Below, in pieces: positions 54,601-63,070 of a DNA stretch of 64,000 bases. The translations under genes were made by a program, and so were the position numbers. The stretch comes from Candidatus Nitrosopumilus sp. (GTDB taxonomy: Archaea; Thermoproteota; Nitrososphaeria; Nitrososphaerales; Nitrosopumilaceae): the NCBI GenBank assembly GCA_028343855.1, contig JAOLZN010000003.1, forward strand, positions 1-64,000, written 5' to 3'. The notes beneath the pieces are model-generated. The model had not been told where the DNA came from and ran no database searches. It saw nothing but the letters and a program-made list of their open reading frames with translations. The first letter of the stretch is position 1. Every line of letters starts with the position of its first letter.

Positions 54601-55704
54601 TTACTCTTGTGATTTTCTAGCAAGTATTTCTCCTTCAAAATCAAATAATATTACATCTATTGGAACTTTTTCTTCAGAATGTTTTCTCATATGTTTATAG
54701 GTTTCACCACAAATTAGTTCAAAAAATCCAGAAATATTATTTTCTTTAATTATTTCTGAAACATGTCTAGCTGTATTTGCTTTTTTAATACTTGCAATAA
54801 CTTTTTCATTTGCATTTGCTTTTTTTGCTAATTCTGATAAAAAGTTCATATCTACTTTTGATCCTTTAACATGAGTTTGTTTAACACCAGCTGCCATTTT
54901 TGCAAGTTTCCCAATAAATCCAACTACGTATGCTTTTCTAATATTTTTTCTACCACACTGTTGTATTGTATATCCTGAAAAATCACCCATTTGTACAAAA
55001 CAATGTATTGGTAAATCTACAATCTTTTTTGCGTACTCCTCACTTCTACCACCAGTTGTTAATACTACGGTTTCATTTCCTGCCGCAATTGCAACATCCA
55101 AATTTTGTCTAATTGATGCTGCATATGATGCTGTAGAAAATGGAATTACAATTCCACTGGTTCCTAAAATTGAAATTCCATCCTTAATTCCCAATCTAGG
55201 GTTATCCGTTTTTGGTGCTAATTCTCTTCCTTTTGGAACTGTAATTATAATTTTAATTCCTTTTTTGTCAAGAATTTCTTTTCCAGCTTCTCTTAAATTT
55301 TCATTAATCATTTTTTTAGGTACGGGATTAATTGCTGGTTTTCCTATTTCTAAACCCAATCCTTGTTTCGTAACAATTCCTACTCCTTCACCACCACCAA
55401 TTTCAATTTCATTTACTTTATCTGTAAATGATAACTCTACAATTATTTCGGCACCATGAGTTACATCCGGATCATCACCACCATTTTTTATAACACAACA
55501 CTTTGCATTTTCATTTTCAAATTCACAAGATTCTACTGGAATTTGGAGAAATGATCTTCTGGGTAAAATAATATCTACATTTTGAATTTTTTTTTGATGA
55601 ATAATTGATAATAATGCAGCTTTTGCAGCAGCAGTTGCAGAACTTCCAGTCGTATAACCAGTTTTTAATTCCACTTTTTCTTCGACCATGACTCTTAGAT
55701 TCAT
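54601..55704 (-). CDS. cbiD: Cobalt-precorrin-5B C1-methyltransferase
   Basis: The 367-residue protein has the CbiD opening KTGYTTGSSATAAAKAAL (about 13-30), the GGDDPDVTHGAEI segment near 76, GTSGIVIPFSTASYAASIRQ and GGRSEEYAK. It heads the cbiD-cbiG-cbiX-cbiC operon. Start is ATG 55704; an ATG five codons later is an alternative. Confidence 0.95.
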   Translation of the reverse strand: MNLRVMVEEKVELKTGYTTGSSATAAAKAALLSIIHQKKIQNVDIILPRRSFLQIPVESCEFENENAKCCVIKNGGDDPDVTHGAEIIVELSFTDKVNEIEIGGGEGVGIVTKQGLGLEIGKPAINPVPKKMINENLREAGKEILDKKGIKIIITVPKGRELAPKTDNPRLGIKDGISILGTSGIVIPFSTASYAASIRQNLDVAIAAGNETVVLTTGGRSEEYAKKIVDLPIHCFVQMGDFSGYTIQQCGRKNIRKAYVVGFIGKLAKMAAGVKQTHVKGSKVDMNFLSELAKKANANEKVIASIKKANTARHVSEIIKENNISGFFELICGETYKHMRKHSEEKVPIDVILFDFEGEILARKSQE

Positions 55705-55782
55705 TTTCTAGTATTAACTCTTATTTCAAGAATTTTGAAATTCTCTGAATAGATTTAAAATTAAAAGTAAATTTAGATAATC

Positions 55783-56652
55783 ATGGTGAAACGTATTCAA
55801 GTTGTTATTACTGGAGCAAATGGATTTGTAGCAAAAAACCTTAGAAAATATTTATCTAAAAATAATATAGATTTAATTTCAATTTCACGAAGTGATTTTA
55901 AAGAATACAAAAATGAATCTAAAATTATTTCAAAAAATTATGATGAAAAAATTATTTTGAATAAAATTAAAAATTCTGACGTAATAATTCATCTTGTAGG
56001 ACTTGGAAAGCAATCTGTTGATATTGATTATGAAATGATAAATGTTGAATTTACAAAACATATTGTAAATTTGGCTAAAAAAGCTAAAATTAAAAAAATT
56101 ATCTATAACAGTGGTCTTGGGGTTTCAAGTAAAACTTCTGTGGGGTATTTTATTTCTAAATATAAAGCTGAAAAAATTATTATAAATTCTGGTTTAAACT
56201 ACACTATTTTTAGACCATCTTATATTGTTGGAAAAGATGATTTATTTACAAAGTTTTTGAAAAAACGAATTAAAATTAAAACAATTGAAATTCCTGGTTC
56301 TGGAAATTATTCTATTCAACCAATTTCTATTAATGATGTAGTAAAAATTATTTTTCAATCATTTGATCAAATTAAATTTAAAAATAAAATAATTGACCTT
56401 GTTGGTCCTGATTACCTTACATTTGAACAATATGTGAAACTTTTTTCTAAAGGAACAAAAACAAAAATTAAAAAAATTAATTTAGAAAATGCATATTTTG
56501 ATGCTATAACTAATTCAAAATCTAATTTTGGAGTTGATGATTTGAATATTCTAATTGGTGATTTTAAGGGAAATTATAATAAATTACAAAAAATAACTCA
56601 AATGAATTTTGAATCTGTTATAGAATTATTAAAGTCCGGCAGATTGCTTTAG
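55783..56652 (+). CDS. NAD-dependent epimerase/atypical SDR (NDUFA9-like)
   Basis: The 289-residue protein has an N-terminal nucleotide loop [11 protein letters not shown] (about 9-19), a central [10 protein letters not shown] and [29 protein letters not shown], matching the NmrA/NDUFA9-like atypical SDR group. The Tyr-x-x-x-Lys pair is conserved (YFISK near 125). Members act as NAD(P)-binding enzymes or assembly factors. It is lysine- and isoleucine-rich. Its end overlaps metK by 24 bp on the opposite strand. Confidence 0.75.
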   Translation: MVKRIQVVITGANGFVAKNLRKYLSKNNIDLISISRSDFKEYKNESKIISKNYDEKIILNKIKNSDVIIHLVGLGKQSVDIDYEMINVEFTKHIVNLAKKAKIKKIIYNSGLGVSSKTSVGYFISKYKAEKIIINSGLNYTIFRPSYIVGKDDLFTKFLKKRIKIKTIEIPGSGNYSIQPISINDVVKIIFQSFDQIKFKNKIIDLVGPDYLTFEQYVKLFSKGTKTKIKKINLENAYFDAITNSKSNFGVDDLNILIGDFKGNYNKLQKITQMNFESVIELLKSGRLL

Positions 56653-57795
56653 CGTTTCTGCTTTGTCTGTTTTTTCCCAACTAAATTCTGGTTCATTTCT
56701 TCCAAAATGACCATATGCTGCTGTTTTTTTGTAAATTGGTCTTTTCAAATCTAGTTCTGTAATAATACCTGAGGGTTTCATATCAAAATTCTTTCTAACT
56801 AATTCTTCTATTTGATTTTCTGGAATTTTATTGGTACCAAACGTATTGACATAAAGTGAAACTGGTTCTGCTACACCAATTGCATATGCAAGTTGAACTT
56901 CACATCTATCAGCAAATTTTGCTGCAACAAGATTTTTTGCAATATATCTACACATGTAACAAGCGGATCTATCTACTTTAGATGGATCCTTTCCTGAAAA
57001 AGCTCCTCCCCCATGTCTTCCAAAACCACCGTAACTATCAACAATGATTTTTCTTCCAGTTAAACCTGCATCTCCATGAGGTCCACCAATAACAAATTTA
57101 CCTGTAGGGTTTATGTGAATTTTAATTTTATCATTCCAAAGATTCCCTAAAACAGGTTTGATTACCTTGTCAATTATCTCCTTTGTAATTTCTTCTTGAG
57201 ATATTTCAGGTGCATGCTGTGTTGAAATTACAACTGTTTCAATTCCAGTTGGTTTGTTATCTTCATATTTTACTGAAACTTGAGATTTTCCGTCTGGTCT
57301 AACCCATGCTAATGTATTATTTCTTCTAACTTCTGACAATCTTTGAATTAATTTATGAGCTAACAAAATTGGCATAGGCATTAACTCTTCAGTTTCATTT
57401 GTTGCATAACCAAACATTAATCCTTGATCACCCGCACCTTGTTCTTTTTCTTCAGTTGCTGTTACTCCTTGACTGATATCTGGACTTTGTGAATGTAATC
57501 TTAAATCAACTTTACATGTATCCCCGTCAAACATCAATTCTTTATCATTATATCCAATTTCTTTGATTGTTTTTCTTACCAATTCTTCTTGTGCTTTTTT
57601 ATCAAAAACTGCTTTTGATGTTACTTCACCTGATACAACTACAAAATCTGTTGTAACCATTGTTTCAACTGCTACTCTTGAATTTGGATCTTGTTTTAGA
57701 TATTCATCTAAAAATGCATCTGAAATATTATCACATATTTTGTCTGGATGACCTTCTGTTACTGATTCTGATGTAAATAGAAAAGTATTGGTCAT
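56629..57795 (-). CDS. metK: S-adenosylmethionine synthetase, bacterial type
   Basis: The 388-residue enzyme has the bacterial/eukaryotic MAT layout: [24 protein letters not shown] at the start, [12 protein letters not shown] mid N-half, then [44 protein letters not shown] (continuous, residues near 235-280) and YGHFGR. Most archaea use a different MAT with little similarity, so this gene is probably of bacterial origin, as known for thaumarchaea. It is 19 bp downstream of the Sm gene. B12 synthesis nearby is a heavy SAM consumer. Confidence 0.97.
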   Translation of the reverse strand: MTNTFLFTSESVTEGHPDKICDNISDAFLDEYLKQDPNSRVAVETMVTTDFVVVSGEVTSKAVFDKKAQEELVRKTIKEIGYNDKELMFDGDTCKVDLRLHSQSPDISQGVTATEEKEQGAGDQGLMFGYATNETEELMPMPILLAHKLIQRLSEVRRNNTLAWVRPDGKSQVSVKYEDNKPTGIETVVISTQHAPEISQEEITKEIIDKVIKPVLGNLWNDKIKIHINPTGKFVIGGPHGDAGLTGRKIIVDSYGGFGRHGGGAFSGKDPSKVDRSACYMCRYIAKNLVAAKFADRCEVQLAYAIGVAEPVSLYVNTFGTNKIPENQIEELVRKNFDMKPSGIITELDLKRPIYKKTAAYGHFGRNEPEFSWEKTDKAETLKQSAGL

Positions 57796-57814
57796 AAAAC
57801 CACTTATAATTTAA

Positions 57815-58090
57815 TTAAAGTTCATTTTCTAATTTGATAAATAATACATTGTTTCCTCTAACGATAACTCTACCATAGTTTGCAATGGTTTTACCGTCAT
57901 GGATTTCTTCTGCATCTGTCATTATCAAATTCATGTATGAATCAACGTTGTCCATTTTACCTTTGTATTCAACTTCGTTTTTTAATCTAACTGTAACTTT
58001 TTTCTTTGTGCTTTTTTGAAGAATTGTTAATGGTCTTTTTGCACTGTTTGTTTGAGACACTAAATGTTCACTTATTTTCAAAACTTTCAA
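57815..58090 (-). CDS. Sm-like (LSm) archaeal protein
   Basis: The 91-residue protein has Sm1 (KKKVTVRLKNEVEYKGKMDNVDSYMNLIMTDAEEI, about 28-62) and Sm2 (YGRVIVRGNNVLFIKL, about 72-87) with the conserved D-x-Y-M-N and RG. It would form a ring that binds U-rich RNA. It begins at TTG (58090); residues 1-18 are an extra N-terminal tail. It shares a transcript with metK. Confidence 0.93.
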   Translation of the reverse strand: MKVLKISEHLVSQTNSAKRPLTILQKSTKKKVTVRLKNEVEYKGKMDNVDSYMNLIMTDAEEIHDGKTIANYGRVIVRGNNVLFIKLENEL

Positions 58091-58168
58091 TCCAGCATAA
58101 AAGCCTTCCCACGCCTGTAAGAATTGTAATTCTTTAAATTTTTTCTTATTTTTGTATAAATTGTATAG

Positions 58169-58822
58169 ATGATCTCAACGGGTTTACAAGAATTAGATAC
58201 TTTTTTGTCTGGAGGAATTCCTAATGGGGTAATAATAGATATTTTTGGAGGAAATGGAACTGGAAAAACTCAGTTAGCATTACAATTATCAATTAATTCA
58301 ATTAAAAATGGTGGAAATGTTTTATTTTTAGATACTACTGGTGGATTTAGACCTGAAAGAATATTGGAAATACAAAAAAAATCTAATTTAGATATTAATT
58401 TACTTGATAAAATTACTGTATCTAGAATAACAAATACATCTGAACAAATTAATTTACTTAACACTCTTACAGAAAATAATTTCTCTTTAATTGTAATTGA
58501 TAATGTTACTGACTTATTTTCTTATGAATATAAAAATAATAAATCCATCTTTGAGAAAAATTCTTTATTCATGAAATACATGCATGATTTGTCTGCTTAT
58601 GCAATTAATCATAAAATTCCTATTGTAATAACTAATATGATTAGAAATATGGATGATAAGGAAATAGAAAATATGGCAAATTCAATAGATCTTTTTACTC
58701 ATATCAAAATCCATCTTTCAAAAAATTCGTCAATATTCAATGGAAAAATCTATTCAGCCTTCAATAAAGCATCTTTTTCTTATACAATTACACCGTCAGG
58801 CATATCTACTGACAATTACTAA
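58169..58822 (+). CDS. RadA/RadB-type RecA-fold ATPase
   Basis: The 217-residue protein is a single RecA core with ISTGLQELDTFLSGGIPNGVI at the start, Walker A GGNGTGKTQ (about 30-38) and Walker B-like SLIVIDNVT near 110. It lacks the N-terminal helix-hairpin-helix domain of RadA, as RadB and other recombination mediators do. It overlaps the convergent RPA gene by 4 bp. Function: likely RadA paralog in recombination. Confidence 0.85.
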   Translation: MISTGLQELDTFLSGGIPNGVIIDIFGGNGTGKTQLALQLSINSIKNGGNVLFLDTTGGFRPERILEIQKKSNLDINLLDKITVSRITNTSEQINLLNTLTENNFSLIVIDNVTDLFSYEYKNNKSIFEKNSLFMKYMHDLSAYAINHKIPIVITNMIRNMDDKEIENMANSIDLFTHIKIHLSKNSSIFNGKIYSAFNKASFSYTITPSGISTDNY

Positions 58823-60222
58823 TTTTTCTTAATAATTTTTGAATGTGCAGTTAAGAATAATTCTATTCTGCCTTCTCCATAATTATTCAATTTAGCAGTT
58901 AATCCAGTAATGGAAATAATTTCTCCTAATTCACATTTATCAATAATTTTTCCTTGATTTCTCCAACCCTTTATCCAAATTTGACCTGAATCATCTTCAA
59001 CAAACATTTCTGAAAGTGAAATTGATTCACCTGATTTGGTTTGGATTTCTTTTCTCTCAGGAACTTTTAGCACTATTGATTCAATGCAATATGTTTCATC
59101 TGCTTTTACATCACTAATTTTTGTTCTGATTTTTGATAATGAAGGAATTGTTTCATCATTTTCTAATTTTCTTACAAATGAATTTTCATCTAATGTTACT
59201 GAATTTCCATATACTTTAGACGGCATACATTCAATGACATCACCTTCAACACAAATGCTTGTTGAATTTGAAAAATCACTGATATTGTAGATATTTTTTT
59301 GATTATCTACTGCTACTATCATATTTTTCCCAGTTTCTGTAATTACAACTGATAAAATTCTTGCAACAATAGGTTCTGCTTCTTTTCCACCTTCAATTTC
59401 AATAATTGTTGCTTCATTACCATGAATTTCTAATCCCTGATTTCCTGATTTCACTCTAACTCCTAGTAGTTTCACATTTGCTGATTGTGAAATCATATTT
59501 GGAATTAGTGATTCATCTTTACCCCAAAGAACTACTCTCATTCCAGATCCATCATTTCCTTTTAGTCTCATTCTAAGTGCTGTACCAGGTTGACCTTTAG
59601 AATTTGTAAATTGCATTCCACTAATTATTCCATCAATGGTTCCTGATATTACAAGATCTTTTTGTCCATCTTGTAATTCACTAATATCTTTTGTAATTTT
59701 ATCAATCATTGGAATTTGACTTTCAGTATCTATAGTTTGAATATTTGATCCTGATCCAATATTGATAGTTGGTGAACCATCTAAATCTGATTTTACATAG
59801 GCCTTTATGATTTTAATTAAATCTCCAGGTTTTAGATTTTCAATACCTGGTAAGCTTGCTTTTTCATCCCATAATTTTACACTAGCTGTAGAACCAGAAT
59901 CATAAACTGTCATTGTTCTTAAATCAAATGTAGAACCATCTTTTCTTGAAAATTGTTTTGTAGGTGAGAGATTTAAAACTCTTGTTTCTAAAGAGATTTC
60001 TTTTGCACCTGCATAAAGATCCTTTATACTAATTTCTGTTTTTGTTGATTCTGTTAATGTAACTCCATAATCTGATGCTATTAGAAATAAAGCACCTTGG
60101 TCTGTTAGATAACCTGCCCCTATTTTCTCCTTTTTTTCTGCAATTTTTTCATCAATAATTTCTTTGGTTAACTCAGATTTTTGTTCTAATAATTTATCAA
60201 TTAGATCTTGTGATTCTGACAT
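58819..60222 (-). CDS. rpa: Replication protein A-like single-stranded DNA-binding protein
   Basis: The 467-residue protein has an N-terminal helical lead (about 1-60) and then three OB folds: about 65-175 (VLNLSPTKQFSRKDGSTFDLRTMTVYDSGSTASVKLWD), 180-285 (GTIDGIISGMQFTNSKGQPGTALRMRLKGNDGSGMRVVLWG) and 360-467 (KVPERKEIQTKSGESISLSEMFVEDDSGQIWIKGW). No zinc finger is obvious. It protects single-stranded DNA in replication and repair. Confidence 0.92.
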   Translation of the reverse strand: MSESQDLIDKLLEQKSELTKEIIDEKIAEKKEKIGAGYLTDQGALFLIASDYGVTLTESTKTEISIKDLYAGAKEISLETRVLNLSPTKQFSRKDGSTFDLRTMTVYDSGSTASVKLWDEKASLPGIENLKPGDLIKIIKAYVKSDLDGSPTINIGSGSNIQTIDTESQIPMIDKITKDISELQDGQKDLVISGTIDGIISGMQFTNSKGQPGTALRMRLKGNDGSGMRVVLWGKDESLIPNMISQSANVKLLGVRVKSGNQGLEIHGNEATIIEIEGGKEAEPIVARILSVVITETGKNMIVAVDNQKNIYNISDFSNSTSICVEGDVIECMPSKVYGNSVTLDENSFVRKLENDETIPSLSKIRTKISDVKADETYCIESIVLKVPERKEIQTKSGESISLSEMFVEDDSGQIWIKGWRNQGKIIDKCELGEIISITGLTAKLNNYGEGRIELFLTAHSKIIKKN

Positions 60223-60433
60223 TCAGTTTTCATAAACATCTTGTATTAATAAAAATTTCATTGATTTCTAAATTAATTTTAATAGAAATGATAGATTTTC
60301 TTTAATTATAAAATTGATAAGTCCACTTTTTGTAAAATTTTTAGACTATTTTTTAATAAATAAAATCAAATCATTGGTAAATATCCCTATTTCATCTCAT
60401 TACCTAAATTAATAGGATGATCGCAGTTTGATT

Positions 60434-61372
60434 ATGTCTTGTATTGATGTTAATCATTTATCCAAATCATATGGATCAATTAATGCTGTAGATGATCTAA
60501 TTTTATCCGTTAAGAAAGGTCAGGTTTTTGGATTTTTGGGACCTAATGGTGCTGGAAAATCCACTACCATCAAATTACTTACAACTTTGATTAGACCATC
60601 ATCTGGCTCATTATCTATTTTAGGAATAGATGCAATTTCAAATCCATTAAAAATTCGTAGTAAAATCGGTGTAGTTTTACAACAACCTAGCTATGAACCT
60701 ACACTATCAGTTGAAAAATCTCTTGATAAATATGGTATGATGTGGAATATTTCAAAAACTGAGCGTAAAAAACGATTAGAACAACTTTTGAAAGATTTTG
60801 ATTTAATTGAAATTCGTAAAAAACGAAATGAGGATCTTTCTATAGGTCAAAGAAGACGTGTGCAAGTTGCACGTGAATTTATGCATGATATGGAACTTTT
60901 ATTTTTAGATGAACCTACTGTGGGATTAGATCCTGAAGCACGTAGAAAATTATTAGATTATTTAAAAAATAAAGTTAAAACTGGTCTAACAATTTTTTAT
61001 ACTACTCATATTTTATCTGAAGCAGAATATCTTTGTGATAAAATAGCTATAATTGATAAGGGAAAAATTCTTACCGTTGATTCACCAGATGATTTAAAAA
61101 ATCAATTTGGAAAAGAAAAAACAATTAAAATTCATTTATTAAAAAAATACTCTGATATTGATTCTTTATTAGATGACATACCAGATTACGAAATTAATTT
61201 TGATACTGGAACAACAATAATTATTCATTCAGAACAATCAGAATTAATTTTACTTAGAGTATTAAAAATTCTTAATGAAAATAATATAGATATTGAAGAT
61301 TTATCTGCAGTACCAACAAATCTTGAAGATATATTTTTAAAAATGATGAGGGAAAATGCATCCAATAATTAG
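60434..61372 (+). CDS. ABC transporter ATP-binding protein (DrrA-like exporter)
   Basis: The ~312-residue ATPase has Walker A GPNGAGKST, Q-loop in VVLQQPSYEP, signature LSIGQRRRV (a variant of LSGGQ), Walker B LLFLDEPTVGLDP and the switch TTHILSE. A C-terminal domain of about 90 residues is typical of the DrrA/NatA export group. ATG 60434 follows a TTG at 60428. It overlaps the permease gene by 17 bp. The 211-bp gap before it is AT-rich with no gene seen. Confidence 0.93.
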   Translation: MSCIDVNHLSKSYGSINAVDDLILSVKKGQVFGFLGPNGAGKSTTIKLLTTLIRPSSGSLSILGIDAISNPLKIRSKIGVVLQQPSYEPTLSVEKSLDKYGMMWNISKTERKKRLEQLLKDFDLIEIRKKRNEDLSIGQRRRVQVAREFMHDMELLFLDEPTVGLDPEARRKLLDYLKNKVKTGLTIFYTTHILSEAEYLCDKIAIIDKGKILTVDSPDDLKNQFGKEKTIKIHLLKKYSDIDSLLDDIPDYEINFDTGTTIIIHSEQSELILLRVLKILNENNIDIEDLSAVPTNLEDIFLKMMRENASNN

Positions 61373-62117
61373 ACTTGTTAATAGAAATCTAACGATTTCA
61401 CTTAATCCTGGATTTTTAATTTGGCAAATTATTTTTCCTTTAATCTATATTTTTGTAGCAGGTTTTGCATATGGTCCGTTAATCAATCAAGTTCCATTTG
61501 GTGGAAAAGATCTTGATTATCCTGCATTCTTAGCATCTGGTATGATTGGGTTTAATATTATGAATAGTACATTGATTTCTGGAATTTTAATTTGGAATGA
61601 TAGAAGACATGGAATGTTTGAACAGATTATGTCCGGTCCATTTACCAGAAGCCATTACATTCTTAGTAATATTTGCACTATAGGCATAATTGGACTTGTT
61701 AGTGCTTCGTTAATTGCAATAGTTGGATATCCTGTCATTTTCCAATCAGCAGAATTTTCAATTGTTACAATTCCAATCATTATTTTTGGTGCAATTGTAG
61801 GTTCAATATTGTTTGGATCTTTAGCCTCGATTATTTCTACTAGATTACGCTCAAGTGAAGGATTTAACGTAATTATTAATACTGTTTTTCTTTTCTTTGC
61901 GTTTGTTAGTTCTGCATTCTATCCTGCTGACACTGCACCTGAACCATTACGCACTGCATTTTATCTAAATCCATTAACATATCTTGTTGATATCATTAGA
62001 GCAGGAATTTTTGGAACTGTAACAGAATTTGTTATTTATGAAATGATTATTCTTGCTACACTTGCCGCTATTCTTTTTATTATTGCATCAAAATTATTAA
62101 CAAGATTAGATTTTTAA
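61356..62117 (+). CDS. ABC-2 type permease
   Basis: The 253-residue protein has six spans and the ABC-2 signature near the end (AFYPADTAPEPLRTAFYLNPLTYLVDIIRAGIFG). It pairs with the upstream ATPase as an exporter of lipids, polymers or drugs; the substrate is not determined. Translation starts at an ATG inside the ATPase gene. Confidence 0.92.
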   Translation: MHPIIRLVNRNLTISLNPGFLIWQIIFPLIYIFVAGFAYGPLINQVPFGGKDLDYPAFLASGMIGFNIMNSTLISGILIWNDRRHGMFEQIMSGPFTRSHYILSNICTIGIIGLVSASLIAIVGYPVIFQSAEFSIVTIPIIIFGAIVGSILFGSLASIISTRLRSSEGFNVIINTVFLFFAFVSSAFYPADTAPEPLRTAFYLNPLTYLVDIIRAGIFGTVTEFVIYEMIILATLAAILFIIASKLLTRLDF

Positions 62118-62120
62118 AAT

Positions 62121-62858
62121 TTATTTTTTAAATTTTTTATACATTTCGTTAATTGCTTTAATCATATCTAAATTTTCATACTCTACTAAATTTAAATTTG
62201 GAATGACACAATGTCCTCCAATAATACCTGGAAACATTTTTGGTCTATTACCTAAATTTTCATGAATTTCATCAGCAAATTTCCACATTTCCTCAAAATC
62301 AACATTCTCTTTTTCACAAATCATCTTAGTAATTTGAGCATAATTAATTAACCATCCATAATATGTTGTATCCACTAATATTTTTGCAAGCTCTGCAGTT
62401 TTTGTAGTTGACATCCAATCAATTTTTTCAAATCTATTCTCTAAATCTTTTTTAATTTTTGAATCTATGTTTGCATCATCAAATGAAATAAATTTTGTAT
62501 ATTTTTTAATATCATCTAAAAATCTTCTATGTACTCCTCTAACTGGCGAAAATAAAATTGGTATTGATAATTTTTCCTGAATACTTTTTGTAGTTCCTGG
62601 TTTAACAGTTGAATGAATTACAACTACTTGTACATTTTTTATTTTATCAACCCACTCAATTACAATATTTGTAAATTTTTCTAATTCTCCTGGCAAACAT
62701 ACATGAAGGTATTGTGGATTTTGAATAACTTGATTTTCTGAATAATTTTTACATTTTGAATTATCTAAATCAATTCCAACACAATCAAATTTTCTATCTA
62801 CAAGTAAATCAAATAATGTCTCGCCTACTTCTCCCATTCCTAAAATAATATCTGTCAT
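62121..62858 (-). CDS. Nucleotide-sugar dehydrogenase-like protein, short form
   Basis: The 245-residue protein starts with an NAD loop (DIILGMGEVGETLFD) and has the UDP-glucose/UDP-ManNAc dehydrogenase marks VVIHSTVKPGTTKSI and a central helix KTAELAKILVDTTYYGWLINYAQITKM. It ends just after IGGHCVIPN, so the UDP-binding C-terminal domain is missing, and the usual catalytic-cysteine loop of that domain is absent. It may be a truncated or regulatory form. It is near a DUF354 gene. Confidence 0.75.
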   Translation of the reverse strand: MTDIILGMGEVGETLFDLLVDRKFDCVGIDLDNSKCKNYSENQVIQNPQYLHVCLPGELEKFTNIVIEWVDKIKNVQVVVIHSTVKPGTTKSIQEKLSIPILFSPVRGVHRRFLDDIKKYTKFISFDDANIDSKIKKDLENRFEKIDWMSTTKTAELAKILVDTTYYGWLINYAQITKMICEKENVDFEEMWKFADEIHENLGNRPKMFPGIIGGHCVIPNLNLVEYENLDMIKAINEMYKKFKK

Positions 62859-62927
62859 TATGCCTAATCTGAGTAATATTGACTATATTATGTTCATGCT
62901 ACCATTATCATTGATTTTTAAATAGAG

Positions 62928-63000
62928 TAGCCCGGGCAAGACTCGAACTTGCGTCTCGGGCTTCAAAGGCCCAAATGCTTGACCGCTACACTACCGGGCT
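62928..63000 (-). tRNA. tRNA-Gln (anticodon TTG)
   Basis: On the minus strand, acceptor arms AGCCCGG (63000-62994) and CCGGGCT (62935-62929) pair fully, with an A discriminator at 62928. The D arm (GTGT/GCAT), anticodon arm (TGGGC with loop CTTTGAA, then GCCCG) and T arm (GCAAG-TTCGAGT-CTTGC) fold normally. The anticodon is TTG at 62966-62964. No intron and no encoded CCA. An AT-rich TATA-like run near 63038 on this strand implies a short 5' leader. Confidence 0.96.
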
Positions 63001-63070
63001 ACTAAATCGAGCACTGCTATTCCCTTAATGAACTTTTTAATTCAATTTGACTCTTAAAAGTAAAATTAAA

